This document shows positions 34,215 to 42,456 of a stretch of DNA of 64,000 bases, piece by piece. The translations under genes were made by a program, and so were the position numbers. Source of the DNA: Helicobacter canadensis MIT 98-5491 (GTDB lineage: Bacteria > Campylobacterota > Campylobacteria > Campylobacterales > Helicobacteraceae); the NCBI RefSeq assembly GCF_000162575.1, contig NZ_CM000776.2, positions 128,950 through 192,949 of the forward strand, written 5' to 3'. Positions within the stretch are counted from its first letter, which is position 1; each line of letters opens with the position of its first letter. The notes below the pieces were generated by a model, which saw only the letters and a program-made list of their open reading frames with translations, was not told the origin of the DNA and did not search any database.

Positions 34215-35117
34215 ATGAAGATTTTACTTACAGGTGCTACAGGCTTCATCGGAACAAATTTTATTCTACAGCTTTATAAAAAATATGAAATTATTGCGTT
34301 AGTCAGAAAAAGTAGCAATACAAGTAAAATCGAACAGTTTTGCAAGGTTTTTTATTATGAACGAGATATGCAAAAACTTTCCAATTTTTTAAGAAAAGAA
34401 AATATAGATGGAGTTGTTCATTTGGCTGCCTTATATATTAAAAATCATGATACTTATCAAGTATCCTCTTTGATTGAGGGCAATATTACTTTTGGTGTAG
34501 AGTTGTTGGAAACTTTATACATGATTGATTTTAAAGGTTGGTTTATTAATGTTGGAACTTTTTGGCAGTTTTATAAGAATTTACCTGATAATCCATTGAA
34601 TTTATACGCGGCTACAAAGACCGCTTTTTTAAGGGTCGCCGATTATTATATTCAGGTTGCAAAATTCCGATTTACTACAATTTTGCTAAATGATACTTAT
34701 GGTCCTAATGATTTGCGCCCAAAGATTTTTAATATATGGCTTGAAGCCTTGACTAGTGGCAAGCAAATAAAAATGAGTGGTGGTGAACAGATTATTGATA
34801 TATTGTATGTTGATGATGTTATTGATGCATTTGATATTTGCATTAATTTGTTAACAAAAAAAGAAGGTATGTTATTGCGTAATAGAAAAGTTGCTTTACA
34901 CTCAAAGGAGCGAAAAACCTTAAAAGATATTGCAAAAATTTTTAAAGATTGTTTTGGTCAGGAAATAGATATTAAGTGGGGAGCTCTACCGTATTCTTTG
35001 AGAGAAAATTTTATACCTTATGAAGGCGGAGATGAATTGCCATGCTGGGAGCAAAAAATTACTTTTCAGCAAGGATTTAATATGATAAAAGATTGTTATA
35101 ATGATAAAAATGATTAA
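34215..35117 (+). CDS. NAD-dependent reductase/epimerase, CDP-dideoxyhexose synthase-like
   Basis: A 300-residue extended SDR. The cofactor motif is TGATGFIGT at residues 6-14, with VVHLAALY and a catalytic-type YAATK (NLYAATKTAFLRVADYY). The segment ending IIDILYVDDVIDAF is typical of sugar-nucleotide SDRs. The form recalls CDP-abequose/paratose synthases that reduce the C4 keto group. It starts one base after the RfbC-like stop and ends the CDP-sugar block. The final sugar depends on its stereochemistry, which cannot be read from the sequence. Confidence 0.8.
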   Translation: MKILLTGATGFIGTNFILQLYKKYEIIALVRKSSNTSKIEQFCKVFYYERDMQKLSNFLRKENIDGVVHLAALYIKNHDTYQVSSLIEGNITFGVELLETLYMIDFKGWFINVGTFWQFYKNLPDNPLNLYAATKTAFLRVADYYIQVAKFRFTTILLNDTYGPNDLRPKIFNIWLEALTSGKQIKMSGGEQIIDILYVDDVIDAFDICINLLTKKEGMLLRNRKVALHSKERKTLKDIAKIFKDCFGQEIDIKWGALPYSLRENFIPYEGGDELPCWEQKITFQQGFNMIKDCYNDKND

Positions 35118-35201
35118 AATGCTGTTTATAAAGAAAGATGAACCGCAAATATCGATTTTAAGTAATTGCTTTGGTTTGCAGATTTTGTGGTTTTAACAAT
35201 T

Positions 35202-35379
35202 TTAATTTGTTCTGCTAAGTTTCTTTGCATTGGTGATTTTGTGAATTAATCCTTTATTGTGATCAATAAAATTATGTGCTATAAAAAATCTTTAAAGCAA
35301 TATATTTGTCAGCATCAATGTCTTTAGTAGATTTAATATTTTTTGCTTTGTCGAAAATAAAATCAAGAAGGTTGGTGGC
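35202..35379 (-). pseudogene. Possible decayed coding fragment
   Basis: The 384-base gap 35118-35501 has no intact gene. On the minus strand, two frames joined by one frameshift near 35276 give a plausible protein fragment (NLLDFIFDKAKNIKSTKD, then HNFIDHNKGLIHKI). The HNFIDHNKG phrase faintly recalls a degenerate Fic-type motif, but I cannot assign it. Nothing else is seen in the gap. Confidence 0.2.
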
Positions 35380-35531
35380 TTTTTATTTGTGGAGCAATTT
35401 AAGTTTTAATTAAGTCTATTGCATTGCAAAAACTCAAAATTTTTAAAATAATGGAATGATTTAAAGAGAAAGGATATTGTGTTTTTGCAATAAAGTTATG
35501 AGTGGAAAAATTGAACTTTAAAGGAGTTTTG

Positions 35532-36854
35532 ATGGAAGATGAAAATATAGTCATATTAGGAGCTGGTATAGCAGGCATTTCGGCCGCTTATCATTTAAAG
35601 CAAAAAAATAAAAAAGTTAAAGTATTTGAAAAAGATAATGATTATGGAGGTTTATGCGGAGGTTTTTTTATAAACACCGCCAAAGGTAAATTCTGGTTTG
35701 ATAATGCTGTGCATTTGTCATTTGCAAAAGATCAAAGCGTAAAAAAAATTTTTTTCGCTACTAGGCATTATACACATATTCCTGATTCTTTAAATTATTG
35801 CAGTGGAATTTATGTAAAGCATCCTGTGCAAAGCAATCTTTATCCTTTGCCTCTAGATATTAAAATAGCGGTCATTAAGGGTATGTTGCAAAATGCTCAT
35901 GGAGATATTAAAGTTGAGAATTTTGAACAATGGCTTAAGTCTCAGTATGGTGACTTTTTTTCAGAAGAATTTGCTATGAAATATACCAGAAAATATTGGA
36001 CTGTAGAAGCAAAAGACTTAAATACAAATCCTATGTTCATAGGACCAAGATTTTATAAGCCAAATATGGATGAGATTTTAATGGGTGCTATGAGTGAAGA
36101 TACTCCGGTGACTTACTATGCTAAGGAAATGTATTATCCTGTAAAAGGTGGCTATAGATCTTTTTTGCAAAACATGGTTAAGGAGATAGATATTGTATAT
36201 CAAAAAGAAGCTACAATTATAGATAGCGAAAAGAAAATAATTTATTTTTCAGATGAAACTAAAGTAAAATATGAAAAGTTAATTTCTACTATACCTTTAC
36301 CTGCACTTGTTAAAATGCTAAAAAACACTTCTCAAGATATATTAGAATCATCAAGACATCTTTATGCTACTTCTGTAGCTTTAGTATCTTTAGGGTTTGA
36401 TAAAAAAATTCCTAAACATTTATGGTACTATGTTTATGATGAAGATGTATTTTTTGCAAGATTTTATAGTCCATCAATGAAGAGCGCCTATAATGCTCCG
36501 AAAGATTGCTCTAGCATTCAAGTTGAAATTTATTTTTCTGATTTTAAAACTTTGGAAAAAATGAGTAATAATTGCAGTGATTTGGCAGATTTCTTTATAA
36601 AACATGTAAAAGAAAAGCTATTTCAAATGAATTTTTGCAAGGAAGCAGATATTGTTTGCGAAGATTTTAGAATTATTCCTTATGCGAATGTTATCTTTAA
36701 TCATGGTATGGAAAAATATAGAGAAGAACTTCTTGATTATGTAAAAGGGTGTGGCATTTTAACTTGTGGTAGGTTTGGGGAATGGGATTATTTATGGAGT
36801 GACCAAAGTTTTTTGAGTGGAATGGAGGCTGCACAACAAATTGAGAATGGCTAG
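35532..36854 (+). CDS. FAD-dependent UDP-galactopyranose-mutase-like protein
   Basis: A flavoprotein of 440 residues from ATG 35532, with AAGGAG five bases upstream; an in-frame TTG or GTG further upstream is less likely. The N-terminal FAD motif is ILGAGIAGISAAYHL, followed by VFEKDNDYGGLCGG. A C-terminal flavin-contact segment is FGEWDYLWSDQSFLSGMEAA. The family includes UDP-galactopyranose mutase and protoporphyrinogen-oxidase-like enzymes. In this locus a sugar-ring mutase or sugar oxidoreductase is likely, but typical Glf is shorter (about 370-390 residues), so the assignment is tentative. Confidence 0.75.
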   Translation: MEDENIVILGAGIAGISAAYHLKQKNKKVKVFEKDNDYGGLCGGFFINTAKGKFWFDNAVHLSFAKDQSVKKIFFATRHYTHIPDSLNYCSGIYVKHPVQSNLYPLPLDIKIAVIKGMLQNAHGDIKVENFEQWLKSQYGDFFSEEFAMKYTRKYWTVEAKDLNTNPMFIGPRFYKPNMDEILMGAMSEDTPVTYYAKEMYYPVKGGYRSFLQNMVKEIDIVYQKEATIIDSEKKIIYFSDETKVKYEKLISTIPLPALVKMLKNTSQDILESSRHLYATSVALVSLGFDKKIPKHLWYYVYDEDVFFARFYSPSMKSAYNAPKDCSSIQVEIYFSDFKTLEKMSNNCSDLADFFIKHVKEKLFQMNFCKEADIVCEDFRIIPYANVIFNHGMEKYREELLDYVKGCGILTCGRFGEWDYLWSDQSFLSGMEAAQQIENG

Positions 36855-36874
36855 GGTTGGTAAAAATGGTTTTT

Positions 36875-36883
36875 TGTTATAAT
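36875..36883 (+). promoter_or_regulatory. Extended -10 promoter
   Basis: TGTTATAAT (TG-n-TATAAT) at 36875-36883, about 30 bases before GTG 36913, so the next gene has its own promoter. Confidence 0.6.
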
Positions 36884-36912
36884 TACCTAATTAATTTATC
36901 AAGGGTTTTTAT

Positions 36913-38058
36913 GTGGCAAATTTTAAAAGACAGATGAAGTTGCTTGTATTTTCTGATTTTGATTCGCGTTTAAAATGGGGTTTGGCATTGGCTAATTATC
37001 TGCGTAGCATATTTGAGTCGGTTATTGTCTATCATAGAGAAAATACTTTGGAGCAAGTAAAAGCTTATGTTAGGCAAGAATATACAATGAAGCGTTACGG
37101 CAGTATGAGTGAGATGCTTGAAAAAGAAGATATTTTTTTAAAAGCAGAAGTGATAATATTAGCTATAGGAGGAACGAAAAATATTTATTTTTTAAATGCA
37201 CTGGGAAGATTTTTTAGAAAATATCAACAGAGACCAATAGTTATTGCTGGTATGAATGGTCTGACGGATTGTAGTGACTTACATGCTGTGCTTTGTAGGA
37301 TTGGTGCGGATATTATTTGCATAAACTCAAAGAGGAATTTTCGTATTTTCAAAGAAAAGTTGCAAGACTTAAATGTTAAAAATGATAATTTGTTGATGTT
37401 GGGGTATGCAAGATTATATGGGGATAATACCGAAAAAAGTAGGAATTGCAATAATGGCAAACAGATAACTCTTTTGATAGGGCAAGCTAATATGCCAGCG
37501 CAGAAGAAACAGCAATCTTATTTAATGAAAAAGGTTTATGAGTATGCTCTTAAATATCCCGATCATTTGGTTGTTATAAAAGAAAGAAGTATTACTCACA
37601 AAGAACACATGAATGCTTATTTCAAAAAAAAAGAAATTTTTCAATTGTGGAGATGGAGATATAAAATTAAAAGAAAACCTGATAATATCCTGATAAGTAA
37701 CGAACCTATTGAGAGCCTTTTGGGTAAAGCAGATGTGTGTTTGGGATTTTATTCGACAGCTTTGATAGAAGCGATACATCTTGGTATTCCGACCATTGTT
37801 ATTCAAGATTTTGGTATAGGTAAAAATATTGGTAATCACGATTTTTTAGGGAGTGGAGTCTTGCATTCATTGAATGATTGGATAGATAATAAATTACCAA
37901 TAGTAAATAAAGGGTGGAAAGATGAAAATTGTAATTTTGCTTCTGAAGTGGAGATAGATCTGTTAAAAAAGGCTGTAATAAAAAAAATAAAAGAGAAAAG
38001 AGAAGAAGTTGTTCAATATTATTCTGAGGAGAAATTTCCATATTTTTATGATAAATAA
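36913..38058 (+). CDS. Putative GT-B type glycosyltransferase
   Basis: A 381-residue protein starting at GTG 36913 with AAGGG seven bases upstream; ATG 36911 is out of frame and closes after eight codons. The first half has Rossmann-like strands (LLVFSDFDSR, VIILAIGG). The second half has VVIKERS and, near the end, GFYSTALIEAIHLGIPTIV, the Ser/Thr-Ala-X-X-Glu pattern seen in GT-B sugar transferases including sialyltransferase-like ones. I recall a DUF6716-type putative glycosyltransferase of similar form. It is the last gene of the capsule cassette. Donor and acceptor are unknown. Confidence 0.65.
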   Translation: MANFKRQMKLLVFSDFDSRLKWGLALANYLRSIFESVIVYHRENTLEQVKAYVRQEYTMKRYGSMSEMLEKEDIFLKAEVIILAIGGTKNIYFLNALGRFFRKYQQRPIVIAGMNGLTDCSDLHAVLCRIGADIICINSKRNFRIFKEKLQDLNVKNDNLLMLGYARLYGDNTEKSRNCNNGKQITLLIGQANMPAQKKQQSYLMKKVYEYALKYPDHLVVIKERSITHKEHMNAYFKKKEIFQLWRWRYKIKRKPDNILISNEPIESLLGKADVCLGFYSTALIEAIHLGIPTIVIQDFGIGKNIGNHDFLGSGVLHSLNDWIDNKLPIVNKGWKDENCNFASEVEIDLLKKAVIKKIKEKREEVVQYYSEEKFPYFYDK

Positions 38059-38088
38059 ATTGCTATATGAGCATGATGTGATGTTTTA

Positions 38089-38119
38089 TTGACTTAGAGT
38101 AACTCTAATATTTTATAAT
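38089..38119 (+). promoter_or_regulatory. MerR-type promoter with 19-base spacer and operator
   Basis: TTGACT (38089-38094) and TATAAT (38114-38119) are separated by 19 bases, the long spacer that MerR-family activators act on. Between them lies an inverted repeat TTAGAG-TAA-CTCTAA (38094-38108), close to the site known for NmlR/AdhR-type regulators. Confidence 0.8.
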
Positions 38120-38169
38120 TTCGTATGCTTTATGGCTTTAGATTCTTAGTAGATAATAAGGAGGCATTT

Positions 38170-38604
38170 GTGGCTTATACAATTATTGAGGTAGAAAAAA
38201 AGACAGGAGTGTCTTCTCATACCTTGCGTTTTTGGGCGAAGAAAGGCTTATTCCCTTTTGTAGAAAAAGATGACAATCAAGTTAAATATTTTAGTGAGCG
38301 TGATGTGGAATGGGTGCGTTGGATTAATTGGTTTCGTAAAGCCCAAATGGATATTCCGACAATTAAATATTACATAGAGCTTGCAAACAAGGGTGATTGT
38401 ACAGCAAAAGAGCGACGAGAAATGATTGCTAGGCAAAAAGAGATTGTTACAGATGCTATTGAGGAGCTACAATCTGTGCTTGAAACGCTAAATTATAAGC
38501 TTGGTGTTTATGATGAAATGCTGCATAATAATATCGATGGGTTTAATCCACAAAGCAAACAATACAAAGGTTGTAAAAAAGACTGCAAAAAGGAGAATGC
38601 ATGA
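38170..38604 (+). CDS. MerR-family regulator (NmlR/AdhR-like)
   Basis: A 144-residue regulator from GTG 38170, five bases after AAGGAGG; an upstream in-frame start at 38125 would sit close to the promoter and lacks a ribosome site. The winged-helix MerR domain is YTIIEVEKKTGVSSHTLRFWAKKGLF and VKYFSERDVEWVRWI, followed by the dimerisation helix and a C-terminal Cys-containing tail (KGCKKDCKKENA). It probably senses electrophile or carbonyl stress and activates itself and the following quinone reductase, which it overlaps by four bases. Confidence 0.9.
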   Translation: MAYTIIEVEKKTGVSSHTLRFWAKKGLFPFVEKDDNQVKYFSERDVEWVRWINWFRKAQMDIPTIKYYIELANKGDCTAKERREMIARQKEIVTDAIEELQSVLETLNYKLGVYDEMLHNNIDGFNPQSKQYKGCKKDCKKENA

Positions 38605-39182
38605 AAAATATATTGCTGATTAATGGAAGCAAAAAGTTTGGTAGTAGTGAAGGTAGGCTTTCTGCGACTTTGCAAGAAGTGGCTAAAGAAACATTGCAAT
38701 CTTTTGGGTGCAATATCGTAGAAACACATATAGATAAGGGCTATGAGATAGAATCTGAAGTGCAAAAGTTATTAGATTCTGATGTATGGATTTATCAAAT
38801 GCCTGGTTGGTGGATGGGTGAGCCTTGGATAGTAAAAGAATATATAGATAAAGTATTTATGGCAGGAGCTGGAAAATTTTGTGCTAGCGATGGTCGCCAT
38901 AGCAATAACCCAAGCAAAAATTATGGCAAAGGTGGCTTATTGCACGATAAGAAATATATGTTTAGTCTTACTTGGAATGCACCCATTGAGGCATTTACAG
39001 ACAAAGATGAGTTTTTTGGTGGTGTGGGTGTAGATGTCGTGTATTTGCATTTGCATAAGGCACACGAGTTTTTGGGTATGCAGGCTTTGCCGACATTTAT
39101 TTGCAATGATGTGGTCAAAAACCCACAAGTAGAACAATACATACAAGAGTATAAAGCGCATTTGCAAAAAGTGTTTGGTTAA
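38601..39182 (+). CDS. mdaB: NAD(P)H:quinone reductase, MdaB-like flavodoxin-fold
   Basis: A 193-residue FMN/FAD-dependent quinone reductase that protects against quinone and oxidative stress. INGSKKFGSSEGRL is the flavin-phosphate loop, and QMPGWWMGEPWIVKEYIDKVF is the conserved segment of MdaB/DT-diaphorase-like proteins. Its ATG overlaps the MerR stop (ATGA), so regulator and enzyme are coupled. MdaB is known as an oxidative-stress protein in H. pylori. Confidence 0.88.
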   Translation: MKNILLINGSKKFGSSEGRLSATLQEVAKETLQSFGCNIVETHIDKGYEIESEVQKLLDSDVWIYQMPGWWMGEPWIVKEYIDKVFMAGAGKFCASDGRHSNNPSKNYGKGGLLHDKKYMFSLTWNAPIEAFTDKDEFFGGVGVDVVYLHLHKAHEFLGMQALPTFICNDVVKNPQVEQYIQEYKAHLQKVFG

Positions 39183-39197
39183 AATAAGGATAAGATT

Positions 39198-39770
39198 ATG
39201 AATGTTTTTGAGAAAGATTTGGCTGGTGTGCCACTAGATTCTAGAGATCCTGAAGTCGCACCTATCATCGAAGTGATTAAGCACACGCAAAAACTCATCA
39301 CCAAGCTTAATAATGGAGAAAAAAGCGAGGAGCAAGTGCGTGAGATTTTAAGTCAAATTATGGGAAGAGAGGTGGATTCTAGTTTGTGGCTTTTACCACC
39401 TTTTTATACGGATTTTGGGCGTAATATATATTTTGGCAAAAATGTTTTTGTTAATACCGCTTGCACATTTATGGATCGGGGCGGAATCTATATTGATGAT
39501 GAGGTGTTTATCGGACCAAAAGTTAATCTCATCACCATTAACCACGACATTAATCCCTATAATCGCACTACTACCATTTGCAAGCCTATTTATATCCAAA
39601 AGCGCGTGTGGATAGGTGTAGCAGCAACTATTTGTCCGGGTGTTAGGATTGGTGAAAATTCTATCGTGGGTGCTAATGCAGTCGTTACCAAAGATGTCCC
39701 GCCAAATTCTATCGTGGGCGGAAATCCTGCAAAACTTATCAAAAAAATAGAGATAGAAAATTATAAATAG
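39198..39770 (+). CDS. Hexapeptide-repeat sugar O-acetyltransferase (Maa/NodL/LacA type)
   Basis: A 190-residue trimeric left-handed beta-helix acetyltransferase. Hexapeptide turns such as VFIGPK, VWIGVAATI, VRIGENSIVGANAVV and SIVGGNPAK are visible, and the catalytic His lies in ITINHDINP. It starts 15 bases after mdaB and may share the MerR promoter, although its role in stress is unclear. It acetylates a small sugar or sugar-like acceptor using acetyl-CoA. Confidence 0.88.
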   Translation: MNVFEKDLAGVPLDSRDPEVAPIIEVIKHTQKLITKLNNGEKSEEQVREILSQIMGREVDSSLWLLPPFYTDFGRNIYFGKNVFVNTACTFMDRGGIYIDDEVFIGPKVNLITINHDINPYNRTTTICKPIYIQKRVWIGVAATICPGVRIGENSIVGANAVVTKDVPPNSIVGGNPAKLIKKIEIENYK

Positions 39771-39871
39771 GATTCGTAGAAAAAAGACGATTAACGAGGA
39801 GATAAATAGAAATTTTTGAGAGTAAATTTATTATAAATTTTTAAATACATATTGTATTTTTTAAAAAAATA

Positions 39872-39910
39872 TGCAATAATATCCGTCAAACTAAAATTTC
39901 ATAAAAAGGA
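39872..39910 (+). promoter_or_regulatory. metE promoter and ribosome site
   Basis: TGCAATAAT (TG-n-AATAAT) at 39872-39880 and AAGGA at 39906-39910 precede ATG 39916. No riboswitch-like structure was recognised in 39771-39915. Confidence 0.45.
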
Positions 39911-39915
39911 TCATA

Positions 39916-42186
39916 ATGAGTAGTATCGTTGGATTTCCTCGTATCGGACAAAATAGAGAGCTGAAAAAAGCTTTAGAGGCATTTTGGGCTGGAAAATGTA
40001 GCCAAAGTGATTTAGAAAACGTAGCCAAAGATTTGCGCAAAAAGCATTGGGAAGCACAAAAACATCTTGATTATGTATGTGTCAATGACTTTAGCTACTA
40101 TGATAATATTTTGGATCTTGCCTATGCGCTTGGCGCAAAGCCACAAAGATTCAAAGACTTAAGCGGTTTGGAGGGATATTTTGCTATGGCACGCGGACAT
40201 GCAAAAGGTGTAGCGTGTGAAATGACAAAATGGTTTAACACAAACTATCACTATGTTGTCCCAGAGCTTAGTCAAACAGATGTATATCAAGCACAGATTC
40301 AAACACTAAAGGATCAATACAATGAAGCTAAAGCGCTAGGATATACGCCAAAGATTTCACTTATAGGACTTTTTACATTTTTTGGATTAAGCAAAATTGC
40401 ACAAGGTGATCCAAAAGCTATTTTTGCAAAGCTTAAGAGCGCGTATTTAGATTTGATTGATGAGATTGCCAAACTAGATTTGGAAGTTGTGATTGAATTT
40501 AGTGAGCCTATTTTTGTGCGTGGATGGCACAATGATACGCCACAAGCACAATGTGTCTATGATAAACAAGCTATTAAAGAAGTGTATGAAAGCATTGCAC
40601 AAAAAGGTATCAAAACTATCGTAACAACTTTTTTTGAGCATAGCAATGAGCTTACAGAAGTTTTATTGCAAACAAGCATTTATGGTATAGGACTTGATTT
40701 TATCGCAGGGGCTAAAAATACACAATCTCTTGGCGCTATCGCAGCAAGCAACAAGGTGCTTTTTGCAGGGCTTATTGATGGGCGTAATATTTGGGTAGCA
40801 GATTTAGAATCTAAACTCAAAACATTAGAATCTATCACAGCACAAATTCCAAAAGAGCGCGTAGTAATCACTACTTCTTGCTCACTTTTGCATGTGCCTT
40901 TTGGAAAAGATGATGAAAGCAAAATGGATTCACAGATTCTAAGTTGGATTAGCTTTGCAAAAGAAAAACTTGAAGAATTAAGAGCGCTTGAAGATCTCTT
41001 CAAAAATGGCGTAAATGGAGAAAGTAAAGCATTTTTTGAAGCCAATAAAGCCATTAATAATGCACGTAAAACTTCTGAAAAAACAAACAATAAAGCTGTA
41101 CGCGATCGCGTGAGCAAAAATACACTAAAAAGCCGCGATGTAGCTTTCAAAGATCGTATTAAGATTCAACGAGATGAGCTAGGTTATCCAGATCTTGCGA
41201 CAACAACAATTGGTTCATTCCCTCAAACACCAGAACTTCGTGCATTGCGTTTGGGGTATAAAAAAGGTGAGATTAGCAAAGATGCGTATGAAGCAGGAAT
41301 CAAAGAATACATACAAGATTGTGTGAAGTTTCAAGAAGAAATTGATTTAGATGTTTTGGTGCATGGAGAGCCAGAACGCAATGATATGGTGGAGTATTTT
41401 GGGGAGCAGCTTGAAGGTTTTGTGTTTAGTCAAAATGGTTGGGTGCAAAGCTATGGTAGCCGCTGTGTGAAACCACCTATTATTTTTGGTGATGTAGCAC
41501 GACCTAAGGCAATGACGCTTGATTGGATTTTGTATGCACAAAGTCTTACGAAAAAAATTATGAAAGGTATGCTAACAGGACCTGTAACGATTCTAAATTG
41601 GAGCTTTGTGCGCGATGATATGACGCGCTCACAAGTATGCGAACAAATTGCATTAGCCATTGCTGATGAGATTGATGATTTGCAAAAAGGCGGAGTGAAA
41701 ATCATTCAAGTCGATGAGGCAGCCTTTAAAGAAGGGTATCCTTTGCGCGCAGAAAATATCAAAGAATATGAGCGATGGGCACTAGAGTGCTTTAAGGTTT
41801 CTACCGCAGTAGCAAAGGCAAATACACAGATTCACACACATATGTGTTATAGTGAGTTTAATGATATTATTAAAACTATCGAAGCAATGGATGCTGATGT
41901 GATTAGTATAGAAACTGCAAGAAGCGGAAATGAGTTGCTAAAAGTCTTTAAGGAAGTTGGCTATACACATGAAGTAGGACCGGGTGTGTATGATATTCAT
42001 AGCCCTAGAATCCCAAGCACACAAGAAATCATCGATCAAATCAAAGCGCTTTTGGAAGTATTGCCAAAAGAACAATTGTGGATTAATCCAGATTGTGGGC
42101 TAAAAACTCGAAAATGGGAAGAAGTCAAACCAAGTCTTAAAAATATGGTTGAGGCAGTTAAGGCTGTGCGAGGCACATTAAAATAA
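39916..42186 (+). CDS. metE: Cobalamin-independent methionine synthase
   Basis: MetE transfers a methyl group from 5-methyltetrahydropteroyl-polyglutamate to homocysteine in the cytosol. At 756 residues it is full length. The zinc ligands line up with E. coli shifted by one: His642 and Cys644 in THMCYSEF and Cys727 in NPDCGLKTR. The N-terminal GFPRIGQNRELK and the DLATTTIGSFPQT start of the catalytic domain are also present. It is transcribed alone. Confidence 0.97.
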   Translation: MSSIVGFPRIGQNRELKKALEAFWAGKCSQSDLENVAKDLRKKHWEAQKHLDYVCVNDFSYYDNILDLAYALGAKPQRFKDLSGLEGYFAMARGHAKGVACEMTKWFNTNYHYVVPELSQTDVYQAQIQTLKDQYNEAKALGYTPKISLIGLFTFFGLSKIAQGDPKAIFAKLKSAYLDLIDEIAKLDLEVVIEFSEPIFVRGWHNDTPQAQCVYDKQAIKEVYESIAQKGIKTIVTTFFEHSNELTEVLLQTSIYGIGLDFIAGAKNTQSLGAIAASNKVLFAGLIDGRNIWVADLESKLKTLESITAQIPKERVVITTSCSLLHVPFGKDDESKMDSQILSWISFAKEKLEELRALEDLFKNGVNGESKAFFEANKAINNARKTSEKTNNKAVRDRVSKNTLKSRDVAFKDRIKIQRDELGYPDLATTTIGSFPQTPELRALRLGYKKGEISKDAYEAGIKEYIQDCVKFQEEIDLDVLVHGEPERNDMVEYFGEQLEGFVFSQNGWVQSYGSRCVKPPIIFGDVARPKAMTLDWILYAQSLTKKIMKGMLTGPVTILNWSFVRDDMTRSQVCEQIALAIADEIDDLQKGGVKIIQVDEAAFKEGYPLRAENIKEYERWALECFKVSTAVAKANTQIHTHMCYSEFNDIIKTIEAMDADVISIETARSGNELLKVFKEVGYTHEVGPGVYDIHSPRIPSTQEIIDQIKALLEVLPKEQLWINPDCGLKTRKWEEVKPSLKNMVEAVKAVRGTLK

Positions 42187-42456
42187 TTTTTAAAAATCAA
42201 GTAAAAGACAATGGAGTGCTTGTAAGCTAATTTGGTGGTAATTAAAGGCATCTACTATATTGCTACAAGCATCCTAGCAAAGATTATAAAAAATACACAA
42301 ATAAAAAGTATAAACAGAAGTTGCGGAAAAAAGCAAATATATAGAGTAAGGCAAATTCCAGCAAGGAATTAAAAGAAGTTTTAAAAACTTATAAATTTTA
42401 CAAGTTAGAATTTGGTAATATTCCTAAAATTTTAAGTTTTTGGAGACTTTTAAAAT
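42187..42456. other. metE-gltX intergenic region
   Basis: About 270 bases with no convincing gene. A loose inverted repeat (TGCTTGTA near 42217 and TACAAGCA near 42265) could fold but has a long loop and is not a standard terminator. A possible extended -10, TGGTAATAT, lies at 42413-42421 before gltX. Confidence 0.4.
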
